Notes: generated by a model not told the origin, from the letters alone. A stretch of DNA of 43,562 nucleotides from Cupriavidus neocaledonicus (GCF_000372525.1 NZ_AQUR01000065.1:144-43705); one strand, 5' to 3'. Numbered from the stretch's first letter, positions 18,559 to 27,240 are shown. Numbers and translations are program-made.

Positions 18559-18962
18559 CGGTCGGATCCAGGCCATCCCGAGCCCTGCGCCCCAACTGGG
18601 ATCACCCGATGTCGCTGTATAGGGGATAAGCCAAAACGACTTGGCGACATGAGGAAGCGTCTTGTTCAGCATGACACGTGACATAGGTTTCGCGAGACGC
18701 CGGACATCCAAGGTTTTTCCGCCATTCCATCTGGCAGCCGCGTTTTTATGATGGCGCTACACCGGTTTATTCAGTTTCCCTGCAGTCTGCCGTTAGTTTG
18801 TCTGTGAATAACTTCCCAATGCATTACCGTGAAACACAATCCTGCTAATAGGAAGCCCCAAGTACTTCGTGGGCGAAGCAACCGAGGCCGACCGGTGCGT
18901 CCCCGACGACCGCGTCGAAAACCGCTATTTGGCGTACCCCCGCTGGGCTGTCCATCCTTATC

Positions 18963-19670
18963 TTGATTCTGTCTACCGTGACGTATTACATCGGGGTCGT
19001 GTATCACGATACTCGGTTGGGCGTATACGGAATCGACTGGAAGATGTTTCGCGTTGATAGACTCGACTACATCTATTTCGGCATTGCCGCTACGCTTAGT
19101 GTGCTAACCAACGGTCTGGTAGCCTTCGGCAAGGAATGGACGTACATGGTTATCCTAATGTCATTTGGGACTGGCATAGCGCTGCTTGTTCTCGCACTTG
19201 ACTATTTGAGCAGCAAGAGCAAAGCGCTTCGGAATGGCGCAACCCGGGTATTTGGGAGCAACGCCAAGATTATTGCTTTCATCGTGGTCTGTGCCACGAT
19301 GTTCCCAATGCTGATGTTTGGCCCCATCTTTCTGTTGGCATTAGGACTGGTTGTTCCAGCCGCCCTTGGAGATTTCGCTGCCATGCGTCAAGTCGCCGAA
19401 GAGCGGGCCGCGATGGCTGAAGGATGTCCCGTACAGAGTGGCCGTGTGCGATGCATTGAACTGGTAGCAGATGGAAAAACGCTAACAACGGGATTTGCTC
19501 TAGAGGTTAGCAAGGAGAGGGTCGCTATACATGACGGGTTGGCGACGTCTATATGGAGCATGAATGGACGGGAATTAATTGGAGCGAGTCCTCGGGCAAT
19601 CGAGGCAATGAAGGTGAAAATTGCTGGGCAGAGGGAAGAGTCGTGCCTCTCAAAGCCGGAACGAGACTGA
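18963..19670 (+). CDS. Membrane protein of unknown function
   Basis: A protein of about 235 residues with a first hydrophobic segment at the N-terminus and further transmembrane segments at YIYFGIAATLSVLTNGLVAF, TYMVILMSFGTGIALLVLAL and IIAFIVVCATMFPMLMFGPI; the last 75 residues are soluble. The listed start is a TTG. The frame is open back to 18852 with protein-like sequence (TPAGLSILILILSTV) but no ATG or GTG, so the true start is unclear and the 5' end may have been lost. Base composition is more A/T-rich than its neighbours, which suggests transfer. No family recognised. Confidence 0.6.
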   Translation: MILSTVTYYIGVVYHDTRLGVYGIDWKMFRVDRLDYIYFGIAATLSVLTNGLVAFGKEWTYMVILMSFGTGIALLVLALDYLSSKSKALRNGATRVFGSNAKIIAFIVVCATMFPMLMFGPIFLLALGLVVPAALGDFAAMRQVAEERAAMAEGCPVQSGRVRCIELVADGKTLTTGFALEVSKERVAIHDGLATSIWSMNGRELIGASPRAIEAMKVKIAGQREESCLSKPERD

Positions 19671-19812
19671 AAGATACATACCCGCTCATTTAGCGAGCGG
19701 AGCGCAGCGCCTCGCGTGATGCCGTGATTTAATTCGCGATAGTTGGAGAGATCCAATTTCAAGCAAAAAATGACGGCAATCACCCGGAGAGACAAAGGGC
19801 GAACTCATTCCA

Positions 19813-20001
19813 ATGGCCGGCAGAGCCCCCGATTTTCAGCTCCGCGCGACCCTTGGCCAGGACTTGAACGACCTGCCCCTCCATGTGCACTAGGCGCTGC
19901 TAGCGGACTTGGCGGCGGGCTTGCCTCGCGCGTTATACGAGCGCGCCGGCGTGACGGTCGGGCCGCCTGGCCGGTACAGGCGCTATAGCTGGATAGGATA
20001 G
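19813..20001 (+). pseudogene. Dead small ORF with an in-frame stop
   Basis: Starting at the ATG at 19813 the frame reads MAGRAPDFQLRATLGQDLND, meets a TAG at 19891-19893 in what looks like the middle of a helix, and continues in the same frame as ALLADLAAGLPRALYERAGV and GPPGRYRRYSWIG before a final TAG. The sequence on both sides of the stop reads as one protein of about 60 residues, so a single nonsense change probably killed it. Family not recognised. Confidence 0.45.
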
Positions 20002-20060
20002 TGGCCAGTGTGCGGGTAGCCTCGAGCCCTCGATAGCGAAAGCTCCATCAAGCTCCGCTG

Positions 20061-20076
20061 CTGTATATTTATACAG
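20061..20076. promoter_or_regulatory. Predicted LexA-binding site (SOS box)
   Basis: CTGTATATTTATACAG fits the CTGT-N8-ACAG consensus used by E. coli and betaproteobacterial LexA, with an all-A/T core. A TATCAT hexamer two bases after it (20078-20083) could be the -10 box of a repressed promoter reading right. The next plus-strand genes are a possible 17-codon leader ORF (GTG at 20120) and the ABC-3C operon starting at 20298, 221 bases downstream. Confidence 0.72.
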
Positions 20077-20198
20077 GTATCATATCCGCAGCCCGCGGCG
20101 ACGAAGAAAGGCAAAGCAAGTGGCGGAAACCGGCTTAAGTGACTCGTGTACCACGTTTAGCTCACGACTTTGAGCGCTCTCGGGCTTGACTGCTTAGC

Positions 20199-20233
20199 GT
20201 CGCCTCGGCCGCCAGGTTGGCGGCCGAGGCGAC
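20199..20233. repeat. Strong hairpin in the leader of the ABC-3C operon
   Basis: GTCGCCTCGGCCGCC (20199-20213) pairs perfectly with GGCGGCCGAGGCGAC (20219-20233) across a 5-nt loop. The stem is 15 bp and nearly all G/C, with no T-run after it. It lies between the SOS box and the ABC-3C start, so it could attenuate transcription from that promoter, shield the message, or end an upstream transcript. Confidence 0.6.
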
Positions 20234-20297
20234 TGAAGATGTTCGAGCCTGCGATGTTAGAATTCTCCAAACAACAAGGAATTCAAGACGGACGTTG

Positions 20298-21263
20298 ATG
20301 ATGACAAACGAGCGTAAGCATCTCGCCCGCACGCTTTTCCAGCTCCAAGTGCACCGATCTGATGGCTTCGCATTCGAACATTTGTTCGGACGGGTCATGG
20401 AGTATTCGCGACCTGGATTTTTGAAAATCAAGCCGTACGGCAACCAGCGAGACCGCGGAAACGACGGCTACGAAAAGGCTGTTGGCAGGTACTTTCAAGT
20501 CTTCGCGCCCGAAAACCCTACCGCCAGCAAGAGCGCTGCGATCGCGAAGGCAGCGGAAGACTTCAAAGACAAGCTGCTGCCGTACTGGGGCACATTCTGC
20601 GTCCCACGCGAGTACGTATTTGTGTTCAACGATAAATATCGCGGCACCGTCTTCGACATCGAGAAAACTCTGGCCACGATCAAAACGGACCATAGCCTTA
20701 ACGCCTGCGAAGCCTTTCTCAGCAAGCATTTGGAGCAAGAGTTTATTTGCTTGCCTGAAGATCAAATCTGCATGATTGTAGGCGGTTTACCGACGTGGGA
20801 TTCGTTGGAGGGCCTTGACTACACCGTCCTGGGAGAAGTCATCCAGCATATTCAAAACTCTCCGCCCCAGAGCGCTCCGACAGGCAAAAAAATTGCACCG
20901 GATTTCGAAGAAAAAATCGAATTCAACGGACTCGCCGAGAACGGCGATTGGCTGCGAGCAAAGCAACGCGAGACATGGCAGATCGATGACTATTTGAGTC
21001 GAAACAGCGATTTCACCAAGCAAGCACTGCGTGACTTTCTGGCTGGGTTCTATGCGGAGAGCATTGTTGCAGTCAAGGATGACCAAGGTGAATCAGGCGT
21101 TACGCTCGGTGACCTGCGATTCGCGTTTATCTTGAATCGAGTTGCGCCTCAAACCAACAATCCCGCTGCAGATCGACTGCGGCGCGACGCTGCTTTGGTT
21201 CTCATGGCGAAGTACTTTGAAGCCTGTGACATTTTCGAGGAACCGAACAATGTTGCTTCCTGA
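20298..21263 (+). CDS. ABC-3C system effector component with REase-like N-terminus
   Basis: A 321-residue protein, first gene of an ABC-three-component cluster. Residues about 20-75 (FAFEHLFGRVMEYSRPGFLKI, then GNDGYEKAVGRYFQVFAP) look like a restriction-endonuclease-like (PD-(D/E)XK-type) N-terminal domain. The C-terminal part (KIEFNGLAENGDWLRAKQRE, DYLSRNSDFTKQALRDFLAG) resembles the ABC-3C C-terminal domain that couples effectors to the ATPase. Such systems are predicted from comparative genomics to act in phage or plasmid defence. The ATG at 20298 precedes the conserved start; the longer frame from 20217 crosses the hairpin. It overlaps the next gene by 14 nt. Confidence 0.75.
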   Translation: MMTNERKHLARTLFQLQVHRSDGFAFEHLFGRVMEYSRPGFLKIKPYGNQRDRGNDGYEKAVGRYFQVFAPENPTASKSAAIAKAAEDFKDKLLPYWGTFCVPREYVFVFNDKYRGTVFDIEKTLATIKTDHSLNACEAFLSKHLEQEFICLPEDQICMIVGGLPTWDSLEGLDYTVLGEVIQHIQNSPPQSAPTGKKIAPDFEEKIEFNGLAENGDWLRAKQRETWQIDDYLSRNSDFTKQALRDFLAGFYAESIVAVKDDQGESGVTLGDLRFAFILNRVAPQTNNPAADRLRRDAALVLMAKYFEACDIFEEPNNVAS

Positions 21264-21510
21264 CAAGCACATTTCTTTTGCGGAGTCCCTGCTCGGTCTC
21301 GGGGCTTTCGTCATGGAAAACGTCTCTCAACCGATCACAGTCGACAATCTGTGGCGCGCTTTTCAGCGACAAGCCTCATGCTATCCAGCCTTCCAGACGT
21401 TCGACAACATGGTGCTGGCTCTCGATGCTTTGTTTGCGCTCGGACTTATTCAGATGAATGACGCTGGTGAACTGCATCGCCACCGCCCGGAAGCGGCCTT
21501 ATGCGCCTAA
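21250..21510 (+). CDS. ABC-3C middle component (MC6-type)
   Basis: An 86-residue helical protein (LLGLGAFVMENVSQPITVDN, ALDALFALGLIQMNDAGEL) whose size, winged-helix-like ending and place between the effector and the DUF2326-type ATPase fit the ABC-3C middle component 6 family. It is thought to bridge effector and ATPase. It overlaps both neighbours (14 and 10 nt), so the three genes are translationally coupled. Confidence 0.75.
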   Translation: MLLPDKHISFAESLLGLGAFVMENVSQPITVDNLWRAFQRQASCYPAFQTFDNMVLALDALFALGLIQMNDAGELHRHRPEAALCA

Positions 21511-23495
21511 TCGAGCTTACATCGAATAGAACCACCTTTAAGACCGTCAAGTTCAATCGGACGGGCGTGTCGCTCGTCATTGGCTCGCGGAAAGATCAAT
21601 TGCATGGCGAGGACGACAGTCGATCCTATAACGGCGTTGGAAAGTCCCTACTGATCGAAATCATTCATTTTTGTTTGGGCTCCAGTACAAATACGAGCTT
21701 TCGCCAACATCTTCCCAGTTGGGAATTTACGCTGCGCTTTGAGATTGGACAAACCGCTTATTCTTCATCGCGTAGCACCGACAAGCAAGGCACCATTTCC
21801 CTGAACGGGCAAATATTGAAAGTCAAGGCCTTCAACGAACTACTAGGGAAGCTTTGCTTTCATTTTCCTGATTGGGGTGGGTCGCAACTTAGTTTCCGTT
21901 CACTACTGCCGCGCTTCATTCGGCGATCCAAAGCTGACTATAACGATCCAAAAATTACCTCATCAGATCGAGAGCCATATACGGTCTTGCTACGGAATTT
22001 GTTCCTGCTTGGGATAGATATCTCTTTGGTTGAAAACAAGTACTCACTTCGCACTCGACAGTCTGAGCTGGAACTTTTTGAGAGAAACTTCAAGAACGAT
22101 CCTTTCATTCGAGAATACTACACCGGTAGCAAGGATGCGTCGCTGCAAGCAAAACATCTTGAAGAGCAAATTGCAAGGTTTGAGAGCGATCTAGCGCAGT
22201 TCGCCGTCGCGGAGGATTACTATCAAATCGAGAAAGAAGCAAACGATTTGACGGGCCGTCTCCGTGCGCTAAAAAACAAGAGAGCTGTCGTGGAAAACGC
22301 TCTTTCTAACGTTCAGAAGAGCCTCGAAGCACGCGCAGATATTCCGCGCGAGAAGGTGCTCGCTATGTATGGCGAACTCCAAAGAGCATTTCGCGACGAA
22401 ACTTTGAAGCATCTGCAGGAAGTGGAAGCGTTTCACTCGCAATTGCTGACAAATCGCATAGCCCGACTCGGCCAGGAACGAATGAGGTTGGAGACGGAGA
22501 AAAGGAATCTTGAGTTGGAGATTCACCAACTTAACCAGTCGGTGGACGCCAAACTTAGGTATCTATCGGATAAAAGGGCGTTGGATCAATACGCTGCAGT
22601 AAGCGCGCAGCTGTCTGACTTGCGAGCTAAGTTTCATAAGCTACAAGATTACCAGCACTTACTACATAAGAGTCGGGAAGACGCCGCGTCCATTCGAATA
22701 AAATTGGCCGAAGAAAATATCAAGACCAATGCGTATCTGGATGAGACATTTTATGAAACGGAGTCACGGCTCAATGTTTTCTCGTCTCTTGCGAAGCGCT
22801 TCTATCCTGACGCGCCGGCGGGTATAACACTTCAAAACAATATAGGCGACAATAAAACTCGCTATGATTTTGATGTCCGGATAGGAGGTCTGCTAGACAA
22901 GCCCCTATCCCGGTCTAACGCAAACGGCCGACCTTCTGCACGATATTTCGTTCTTCACGACACAAGCGACAACGTCTGTGCAAACATCAAACGTCTAGCG
23001 AGCGCTGATTTGCCGACGGCGCCATGGAATCGTGTAGAACGCTGGAAAGATTACAAACAAGCGCACATGTTCATCACGCGGGACGGAAAGACGGTGCGCC
23101 CCCAAGAACGAGATTTCTCGGTTCCTTGGCGTGCGACGAGACTTGAGAACAAGGTTGTGGGCGAAAGATCTAAGGGGATTTTTCTGCACGTTGAGAGTGT
23201 TCAGGTCCGTTCGGTAGAGTTAAAGCCAGGTCAATCACCTCTAAATGACAAAGGGAAATGTATAAACGACAGAATTTCCCAATCTCCCGGGTTTACCGAC
23301 GCACAGTATGACCGATTGGCACTTGCTTATATCAATGCCAGCGTCCGCGCAGGGGAGTGGTTAGTGCCCGCGTTTCACGTCGCAATAGATCGTAACATTG
23401 GCGGCGGACACGACGACCCTCGCAATTTCGATCTTTCCCGTTGGGGAACCTTCATCTGCCACCGATTAGTGGCAATAGGCGACAGTTGCTCGTAA
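21501..23495 (+). CDS. Chimeric ORF: ABC-3C DUF2326-type ATPase fused to an N-acetylmuramoyl-L-alanine amidase-like domain
   Basis: This 664-residue ORF has two unlike parts. Residues 1 to about 462 match the ABC-3C ATPase: Walker A YNGVGKS at 43-49, FHFPDWGGSQLSFRSLLPRFIR, a long coiled coil at about 215-420, then FSSLAKRFYPDAPAGITLQN and YDFDVRIGG. The Walker B/signature part that should follow is missing. From about 463 the frame continues as KPLSRSNANGRPSARYFVLH, AHMFITRDG, GIFLHVESVQ, LVPAFHVAID and GGGHDDPRNFDLSRW, the pattern of a zinc amidase of the Amidase_2/peptidoglycan-recognition type (candidate ligands His486, His626, His637). The amidase part has no signal peptide. The ATPase is probably inactive; the join may be a recombination scar near base 22,885. 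Confidence 0.72.
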   Translation: MRLIELTSNRTTFKTVKFNRTGVSLVIGSRKDQLHGEDDSRSYNGVGKSLLIEIIHFCLGSSTNTSFRQHLPSWEFTLRFEIGQTAYSSSRSTDKQGTISLNGQILKVKAFNELLGKLCFHFPDWGGSQLSFRSLLPRFIRRSKADYNDPKITSSDREPYTVLLRNLFLLGIDISLVENKYSLRTRQSELELFERNFKNDPFIREYYTGSKDASLQAKHLEEQIARFESDLAQFAVAEDYYQIEKEANDLTGRLRALKNKRAVVENALSNVQKSLEARADIPREKVLAMYGELQRAFRDETLKHLQEVEAFHSQLLTNRIARLGQERMRLETEKRNLELEIHQLNQSVDAKLRYLSDKRALDQYAAVSAQLSDLRAKFHKLQDYQHLLHKSREDAASIRIKLAEENIKTNAYLDETFYETESRLNVFSSLAKRFYPDAPAGITLQNNIGDNKTRYDFDVRIGGLLDKPLSRSNANGRPSARYFVLHDTSDNVCANIKRLASADLPTAPWNRVERWKDYKQAHMFITRDGKTVRPQERDFSVPWRATRLENKVVGERSKGIFLHVESVQVRSVELKPGQSPLNDKGKCINDRISQSPGFTDAQYDRLALAYINASVRAGEWLVPAFHVAIDRNIGGGHDDPRNFDLSRWGTFICHRLVAIGDSCS

Positions 23496-24030
23496 GCGCT
23501 CATGACGTCAACCCAAAATATGTCTCCGTTTAATCTTCGAAGCTGATCGGAGCTACGTGCAAGCGCATTCATCGACGCTGTTTGGATTGCACGTCCGCCG
23601 CCGACGTATCGATTTTCCGCCGATCGCGCGTTGCGTTCGTGCCCGGCATGCGCATAAAACTTGGCTATACCGACGATAAAAAGAGCTTCCTTAGCTTTAA
23701 ACCGAGCAAGTCAGTGTGTCAGGTTGGTTGGAGGTTGCTGTATGCGGTTCATCGAACCACCCCCATCGGCCGCGCTGGGAACCCGGCAATCCGGGGTTGC
23801 CTCCAAGGCGACTGGGCTCGCGAGCCGGCGTCGCAAATAGCACCAACGCATCCTGACTGGCGATGACGAGGTCATTTGTTGAGGCGCGGAACGGTCATGA
23901 AGCGGTTTGCCGGCTTTTAGCGCGCGTCTCTGGTTCACGCCCTGTTTTCCCCGTTTTTTTCACCAATGAGGTTGCCCTCCGCGATTAAAATCGTCTATAC
24001 CAAATACTACCTTTCCGTGCAGGAGCCTTC
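23496..24030. other. Intergenic stretch after the chimeric gene, no gene seen
   Basis: Frames such as 23582-23866 plus and 23711-23938 minus lack any family signal. An AGGAG ribosome-binding site at 24021-24025 belongs to the next gene. Confidence 0.45.
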
Positions 24031-24603
24031 ATGCCGACCCTCTTTCAAGAATGCCTCATTGCGATAGCGAAGGGACAACACCAGAAGTATCACGAGATGA
24101 ACGAGGATAATCCAATCCTTGCCGAGCAAATCCGTCAGTACTGGGAGGATCTCGGCAAAACGTTTCTAGGAACGGATGTGTATTGGTCGGCGGTATTCGT
24201 GAGTTGGTGCGTAAAGCGAGCCTCGGAGGACGCGGCGGTGGCACCCGTGGGGTTTGTGTTCGCGCGTCGACATTCTCAGTTTTGTTTCCGGGCAATCAAG
24301 AATGCCCAGGATGGGACGGGATTTTTTTGGGGGCGAAGAATTGAACAGTACGCTCCGAAAGTTGGCGACATTATCCAAAATAATCAACCTGGCGAGCACT
24401 TCGACTTCGATTACGCCGCCGCACACGAAAAGTATGCTTCGCACTCGGCCATCGTCGTAGAAGCTTCGGATAGCGAAATAGCAACGATTGGGGGTAATGA
24501 ACACAACTCAATTGGAAAGGTCACAATTCAATTGGATTCGCATGGACGCATCAAACAAAGGAATAGCCAGTCCTTCATCTCCATTGTGGAATGTGCCTTA
24601 TGA
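24031..24603 (+). CDS. DUF2272 protein, putative NlpC/P60- or CHAP-like cell-wall hydrolase
   Basis: A 190-residue protein with the DUF2272 features: the YWSAVFVSWCVKRA helix at about residues 50-63, APKVGDIIQ near 110, ASHSAIVVEA near 140 and IGGNEHNSIGKV near 155. The order (active-site helix, then a His strand, then Asn) is that of papain-like peptidoglycan amidases and CHAP domains. No signal peptide is visible, so export would need another route or the protein acts after delivery. AGGAG lies 6 bases before the ATG. Directly upstream is another probable amidase domain, in the chimeric ORF. Confidence 0.72.
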   Translation: MPTLFQECLIAIAKGQHQKYHEMNEDNPILAEQIRQYWEDLGKTFLGTDVYWSAVFVSWCVKRASEDAAVAPVGFVFARRHSQFCFRAIKNAQDGTGFFWGRRIEQYAPKVGDIIQNNQPGEHFDFDYAAAHEKYASHSAIVVEASDSEIATIGGNEHNSIGKVTIQLDSHGRIKQRNSQSFISIVECAL

Positions 24604-25323
24604 TGTGGCCGCCCATTCTTCCTCGGGCCAACCCCTCCGATACAAGCATCAATGCCCAATCGGAGCGAAGAAAGAAAGCGCTGCGCCCAGAAACTAGCTG
24701 CGCACTGCGTGCCGCCAGGCAGAGAGGTAGTTGACGGCAAGCGAGATAAGAAGGGCCCAACAAAAATGTGCTAATGAAAGCCATTCGATGTTTAATAGGA
24801 CTGGTTTCAGACTGCGTCCGATATGTTTATCCGACTAGTAATGCTCACTGCTGGTCGGAGACTGCGGTACAGAGCCAGAAGCCGGCAACCCAGAGCACGA
24901 GCACAAGCACCAAAGTGTCCACGGGCGAGGCGGTTGTAGGCAGCGCCAGTTGCATCCAAGCTCAGCGGGGAATGGCGCAGGGCTGCCAGGCGAATCACGA
25001 GCCAGTGGCGACTTGAGTTTAGGCTGCACAACAACGGCGAACGTGGTCAAACCGTTGGGAGCCAGACAGTGTGATCACCACTGGAGATTGCAACAGCGGT
25101 GTCTTGTCCGTTGAAGGCGGACGGCTTGGCATAATAGTGGCAGGGGTTGGAAAAATCCTCCCGCGGATGTCAATTACGTACGACTGAACGCAGATATAAG
25201 TGTCTGGGTGTCAGCCCCCATCGCTGGAACAACGGGGGTTCGCTCTGGTATTCGACAGCTCATTGACGCCCAATATCTCAGACGTTATGGTCGAAATCAA
25301 ATGCGCCACGCGAAACATGGTGG
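24604..25323. other. About 700 bases without a supported gene
   Basis: A plus-strand frame open from about 25095 to 25345 reads protein-like (LNADISVWVSAPIAGTTGVR) but has no start codon and may be the 3' end of a lost gene. The minus-strand frames here are Arg/Leu-rich and look like chance. Confidence 0.4.
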
Positions 25324-26394
25324 TTATTTTTGCCGTGTCTGCTCAGCTAACTGATGATTAGCATAAAATCTGTAGACTACGACCGCGCGCATCATATACG
25401 GCCAACGTCGCTTGTGATCCGGCTTCCCATGACAGTCCTTCGATGCATACGCATTTAGTTGGGCTGAGATGGCATCGCCGCTACTCCTTGCCTTTCCCAG
25501 CGTGCAGTTTGCCGTGACAGGAGATGAGTTGCGAATCCGTGAATTGATAATAACGTCCTCGATTTTTCCATTAGGTTGCCCGGCGACCTTCCGGTAAGAG
25601 GGCCACCAATATTCCTTCAACCATGCATTGATGAGATAAGCCTGCCCCTCCCTGGTTCTAAGGACGAGGCGCATATTGTGCCGAAAAATTCTCCAGTCTT
25701 CTTCGTTGGTTTTGTACTTTCTGTATATTCCACAATAGCGATCCCCAGCATATCCATGCTCGACGTATCCAAATGGCTTTCCGTTCAGATCAATAACAAT
25801 TACGGTCGAAGGCCTGTTGCAATGGCCGCCGTCCGCGTAAAGCCGGTCGAAATTGATGCCTTGAAGCTGATAGAACCGCGTCGCCTGTGGCAGGGAATCT
25901 CCTCTATCTTTCTTGATGAAGGAGAAGAAATCAGCGAGAGAATCGCTGTCAGCATGGGAAACACCAATCGCGCCCTTCGAATAGCTCATTAAACGTTTTC
26001 CGTCTGCGCCAATGACGCCCCCCCAGTTCTTTCCGGCAGGGTCGTCCGGTAGTCCATCAGCAGGCTCTACTCCCCATTCCGCCACCGCCAGCGCCAGACC
26101 GACTAACCCCAAGTCATTGATCGCTTTAGGATCGGATGGCTTCGCCACGTATGCGTCAACAATGCCCTTAATGTAACTTGCCTCAAGTTGCCTGGCACTA
26201 GGATCATCATCCGCAGTTTGGCTCCACCCACCTTGACGCAAAAACCCATCCAAGAGGTCGTCATTGATGGGCTGACCGGGCGGCTCGACCATCGGCATTC
26301 GAGCATAAGCGACATTGGCAGATGAGAGGATTGCGATGCAAACAATTAAGCGGAGCGGCCGTGCGAAGCCCCAGCTGCCTGAACCTTCATGCAT
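25324..26394 (-). CDS. Secreted protein of unknown function
   Basis: A 356-residue protein with a clear signal peptide (RPLRLIVCIAILSSANVAYA, cleavage likely near residue 31). The mature part contains LGLVGLALAVAEWGVEPADG, KNWGGVIGADGKRLMSYSKG and DSLADFFSFIKK, then a region with several Cys, Tyr and Trp residues (GGHCNRPSTVIVIDLNGKPF, GDRYCGIYRKYK). No family recognised; the Glu in AVAEWGVEP and the repeated aromatic residues leave open a glycan- or peptidoglycan-active fold. The ATG at 26394 is used because GGAGGAGG lies 5 bases upstream; the longer frame to 26433 is not needed. Confidence 0.72.
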   Translation of the reverse strand: MHEGSGSWGFARPLRLIVCIAILSSANVAYARMPMVEPPGQPINDDLLDGFLRQGGWSQTADDDPSARQLEASYIKGIVDAYVAKPSDPKAINDLGLVGLALAVAEWGVEPADGLPDDPAGKNWGGVIGADGKRLMSYSKGAIGVSHADSDSLADFFSFIKKDRGDSLPQATRFYQLQGINFDRLYADGGHCNRPSTVIVIDLNGKPFGYVEHGYAGDRYCGIYRKYKTNEEDWRIFRHNMRLVLRTREGQAYLINAWLKEYWWPSYRKVAGQPNGKIEDVIINSRIRNSSPVTANCTLGKARSSGDAISAQLNAYASKDCHGKPDHKRRWPYMMRAVVVYRFYANHQLAEQTRQK

Positions 26395-26749
26395 AGGTTC
26401 CTCCTCCGTCGCTGTCCTTTGGTTCATGGCCACTGGCGTAGCGCCCTACGTAAGCGTGGGTGTGGGTGTCGATAGTAGTAGTCCATCGCTGGCGCATTTT
26501 CAACCTCGCGGTCTTTCGCCACCCTGGCAATCCAAGCCTGAAACGGCGGATTCTGAGTTGGCGATGTTCGTTCGTGTCGATTTGCCGGTGGCGCACGTGC
26601 GTAACGGCATCAACGATGGAATATCTCTTGGAAAGAGCTTGCTCGGCCTGTTCTCTACGCTTAACCAAAGTCGTAAGCGTTGCACCAGCACCGTATGTTC
26701 ATGAGAGTCCGAAGACGCGGTCTAATTCCCATCAGAATCTGGTAGGACA
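26395..26749. other. Intergenic region with a possible IS66 left-end tip
   Basis: GTAAGCG at 26450-26456 matches the tip of IS66-family ends and points towards the orfA remnant that begins near 26750. The 300-base gap is longer than usual for an IS66 leader, so the match may be chance. No gene is supported here. Confidence 0.3.
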
Positions 26750-27114
26750 AGATGAAATAGAAATCAAGGCGCGGGGTCGCCGGTATGGCTCCACGAACTG
26801 CACAAAAGAGTTCCACACGCAGGTCGTGGCAGAAGCACGAGACCCGACACGCTCGCTGTCAGAAGTTGCCCGCGCGCATGGCCTGAACGCAAATCTCGTG
26901 TCGAAGTTGTGGCGGGATCAGGAGCCAGCCGCGACATCCGCGTTGGCTCCGGCCGATTTAATCCTGCCCGTGCACATGACGTCGCCGCCGGCGGCGGAGC
27001 CGATCGACCGGGCTTGTCATCGCATGTCGTGGCGCGCGCGTGTGTTTCGATGGCAAGCCTGAGTGTGTTGTTCTACGGCTTCTGCTAGCGAGCTTGGTGG
27101 GAGGGGATCTGTGA
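26750..27114 (+). pseudogene. tnpA: IS66-family orfA (tnpA) remnant, frameshifted
   Basis: The frame reads DEIEIKARGRRY, then TKEFHTQVVAEARDPTRSLS and VARAHGLNANLVSKLWR, the helix-turn-helix region of IS66 OrfA. Near 27020-27040 a frame change is needed to reach the usual C-terminus FDGKPECVVLRLLLASLVGG, which ends at the TGA at 27112-27114. That stop overlaps the orfB ATG, as in intact IS66 elements. The gene is therefore a decayed copy. Confidence 0.75.
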
Positions 27115-27182
27115 TGCTGGGCCTTCCCGCCGGGACGCGGGTGTGGGTGGCTGCTGGCGTGATGTCAGCGCCAAGGGAGGCT
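27114..27182 (+). pseudogene. tnpB: IS66-family orfB (tnpB) 5' fragment
   Basis: The frame starts MLGLPAGTRVWVAAGV, the conserved N-terminus of IS66 OrfB, and then departs from the family and stops. Only about 16 codons remain, so the element was cut near 27163. It is unlinked to the IS66 end at the left edge of the window. Confidence 0.75.
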
Positions 27183-27196
27183 TGAGAAGCGATCCT

Positions 27197-27240
27197 CGTT
27201 GCCCTGCTTGCGCAAAACAGATGGCGCAAGCAGGGCAACG
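27197..27240. repeat. Perfect 17-bp hairpin at the broken end of the IS66 remnant
   Basis: Bases 27197-27213 and 27224-27240 are perfect inverted copies (tips CGTTGCCCT and AGGGCAACG) around a 10-nt loop. There is no T-run on either strand. It lies about 35 bases after the point where the orfB fragment loses similarity and 140 bases beyond the end of the lipoprotein gene on the other strand. Confidence 0.6.

Noticed and set aside
25095..25345. Plus-strand C-terminal-like fragment
   Set aside because: Protein-like in part but without a start codon or a recognisable family; noted only in the intergenic entry.
27197..27240. Intrinsic terminator
   Set aside because: The stem is strong but neither strand has a T-run after it, so it is listed as a repeat only.
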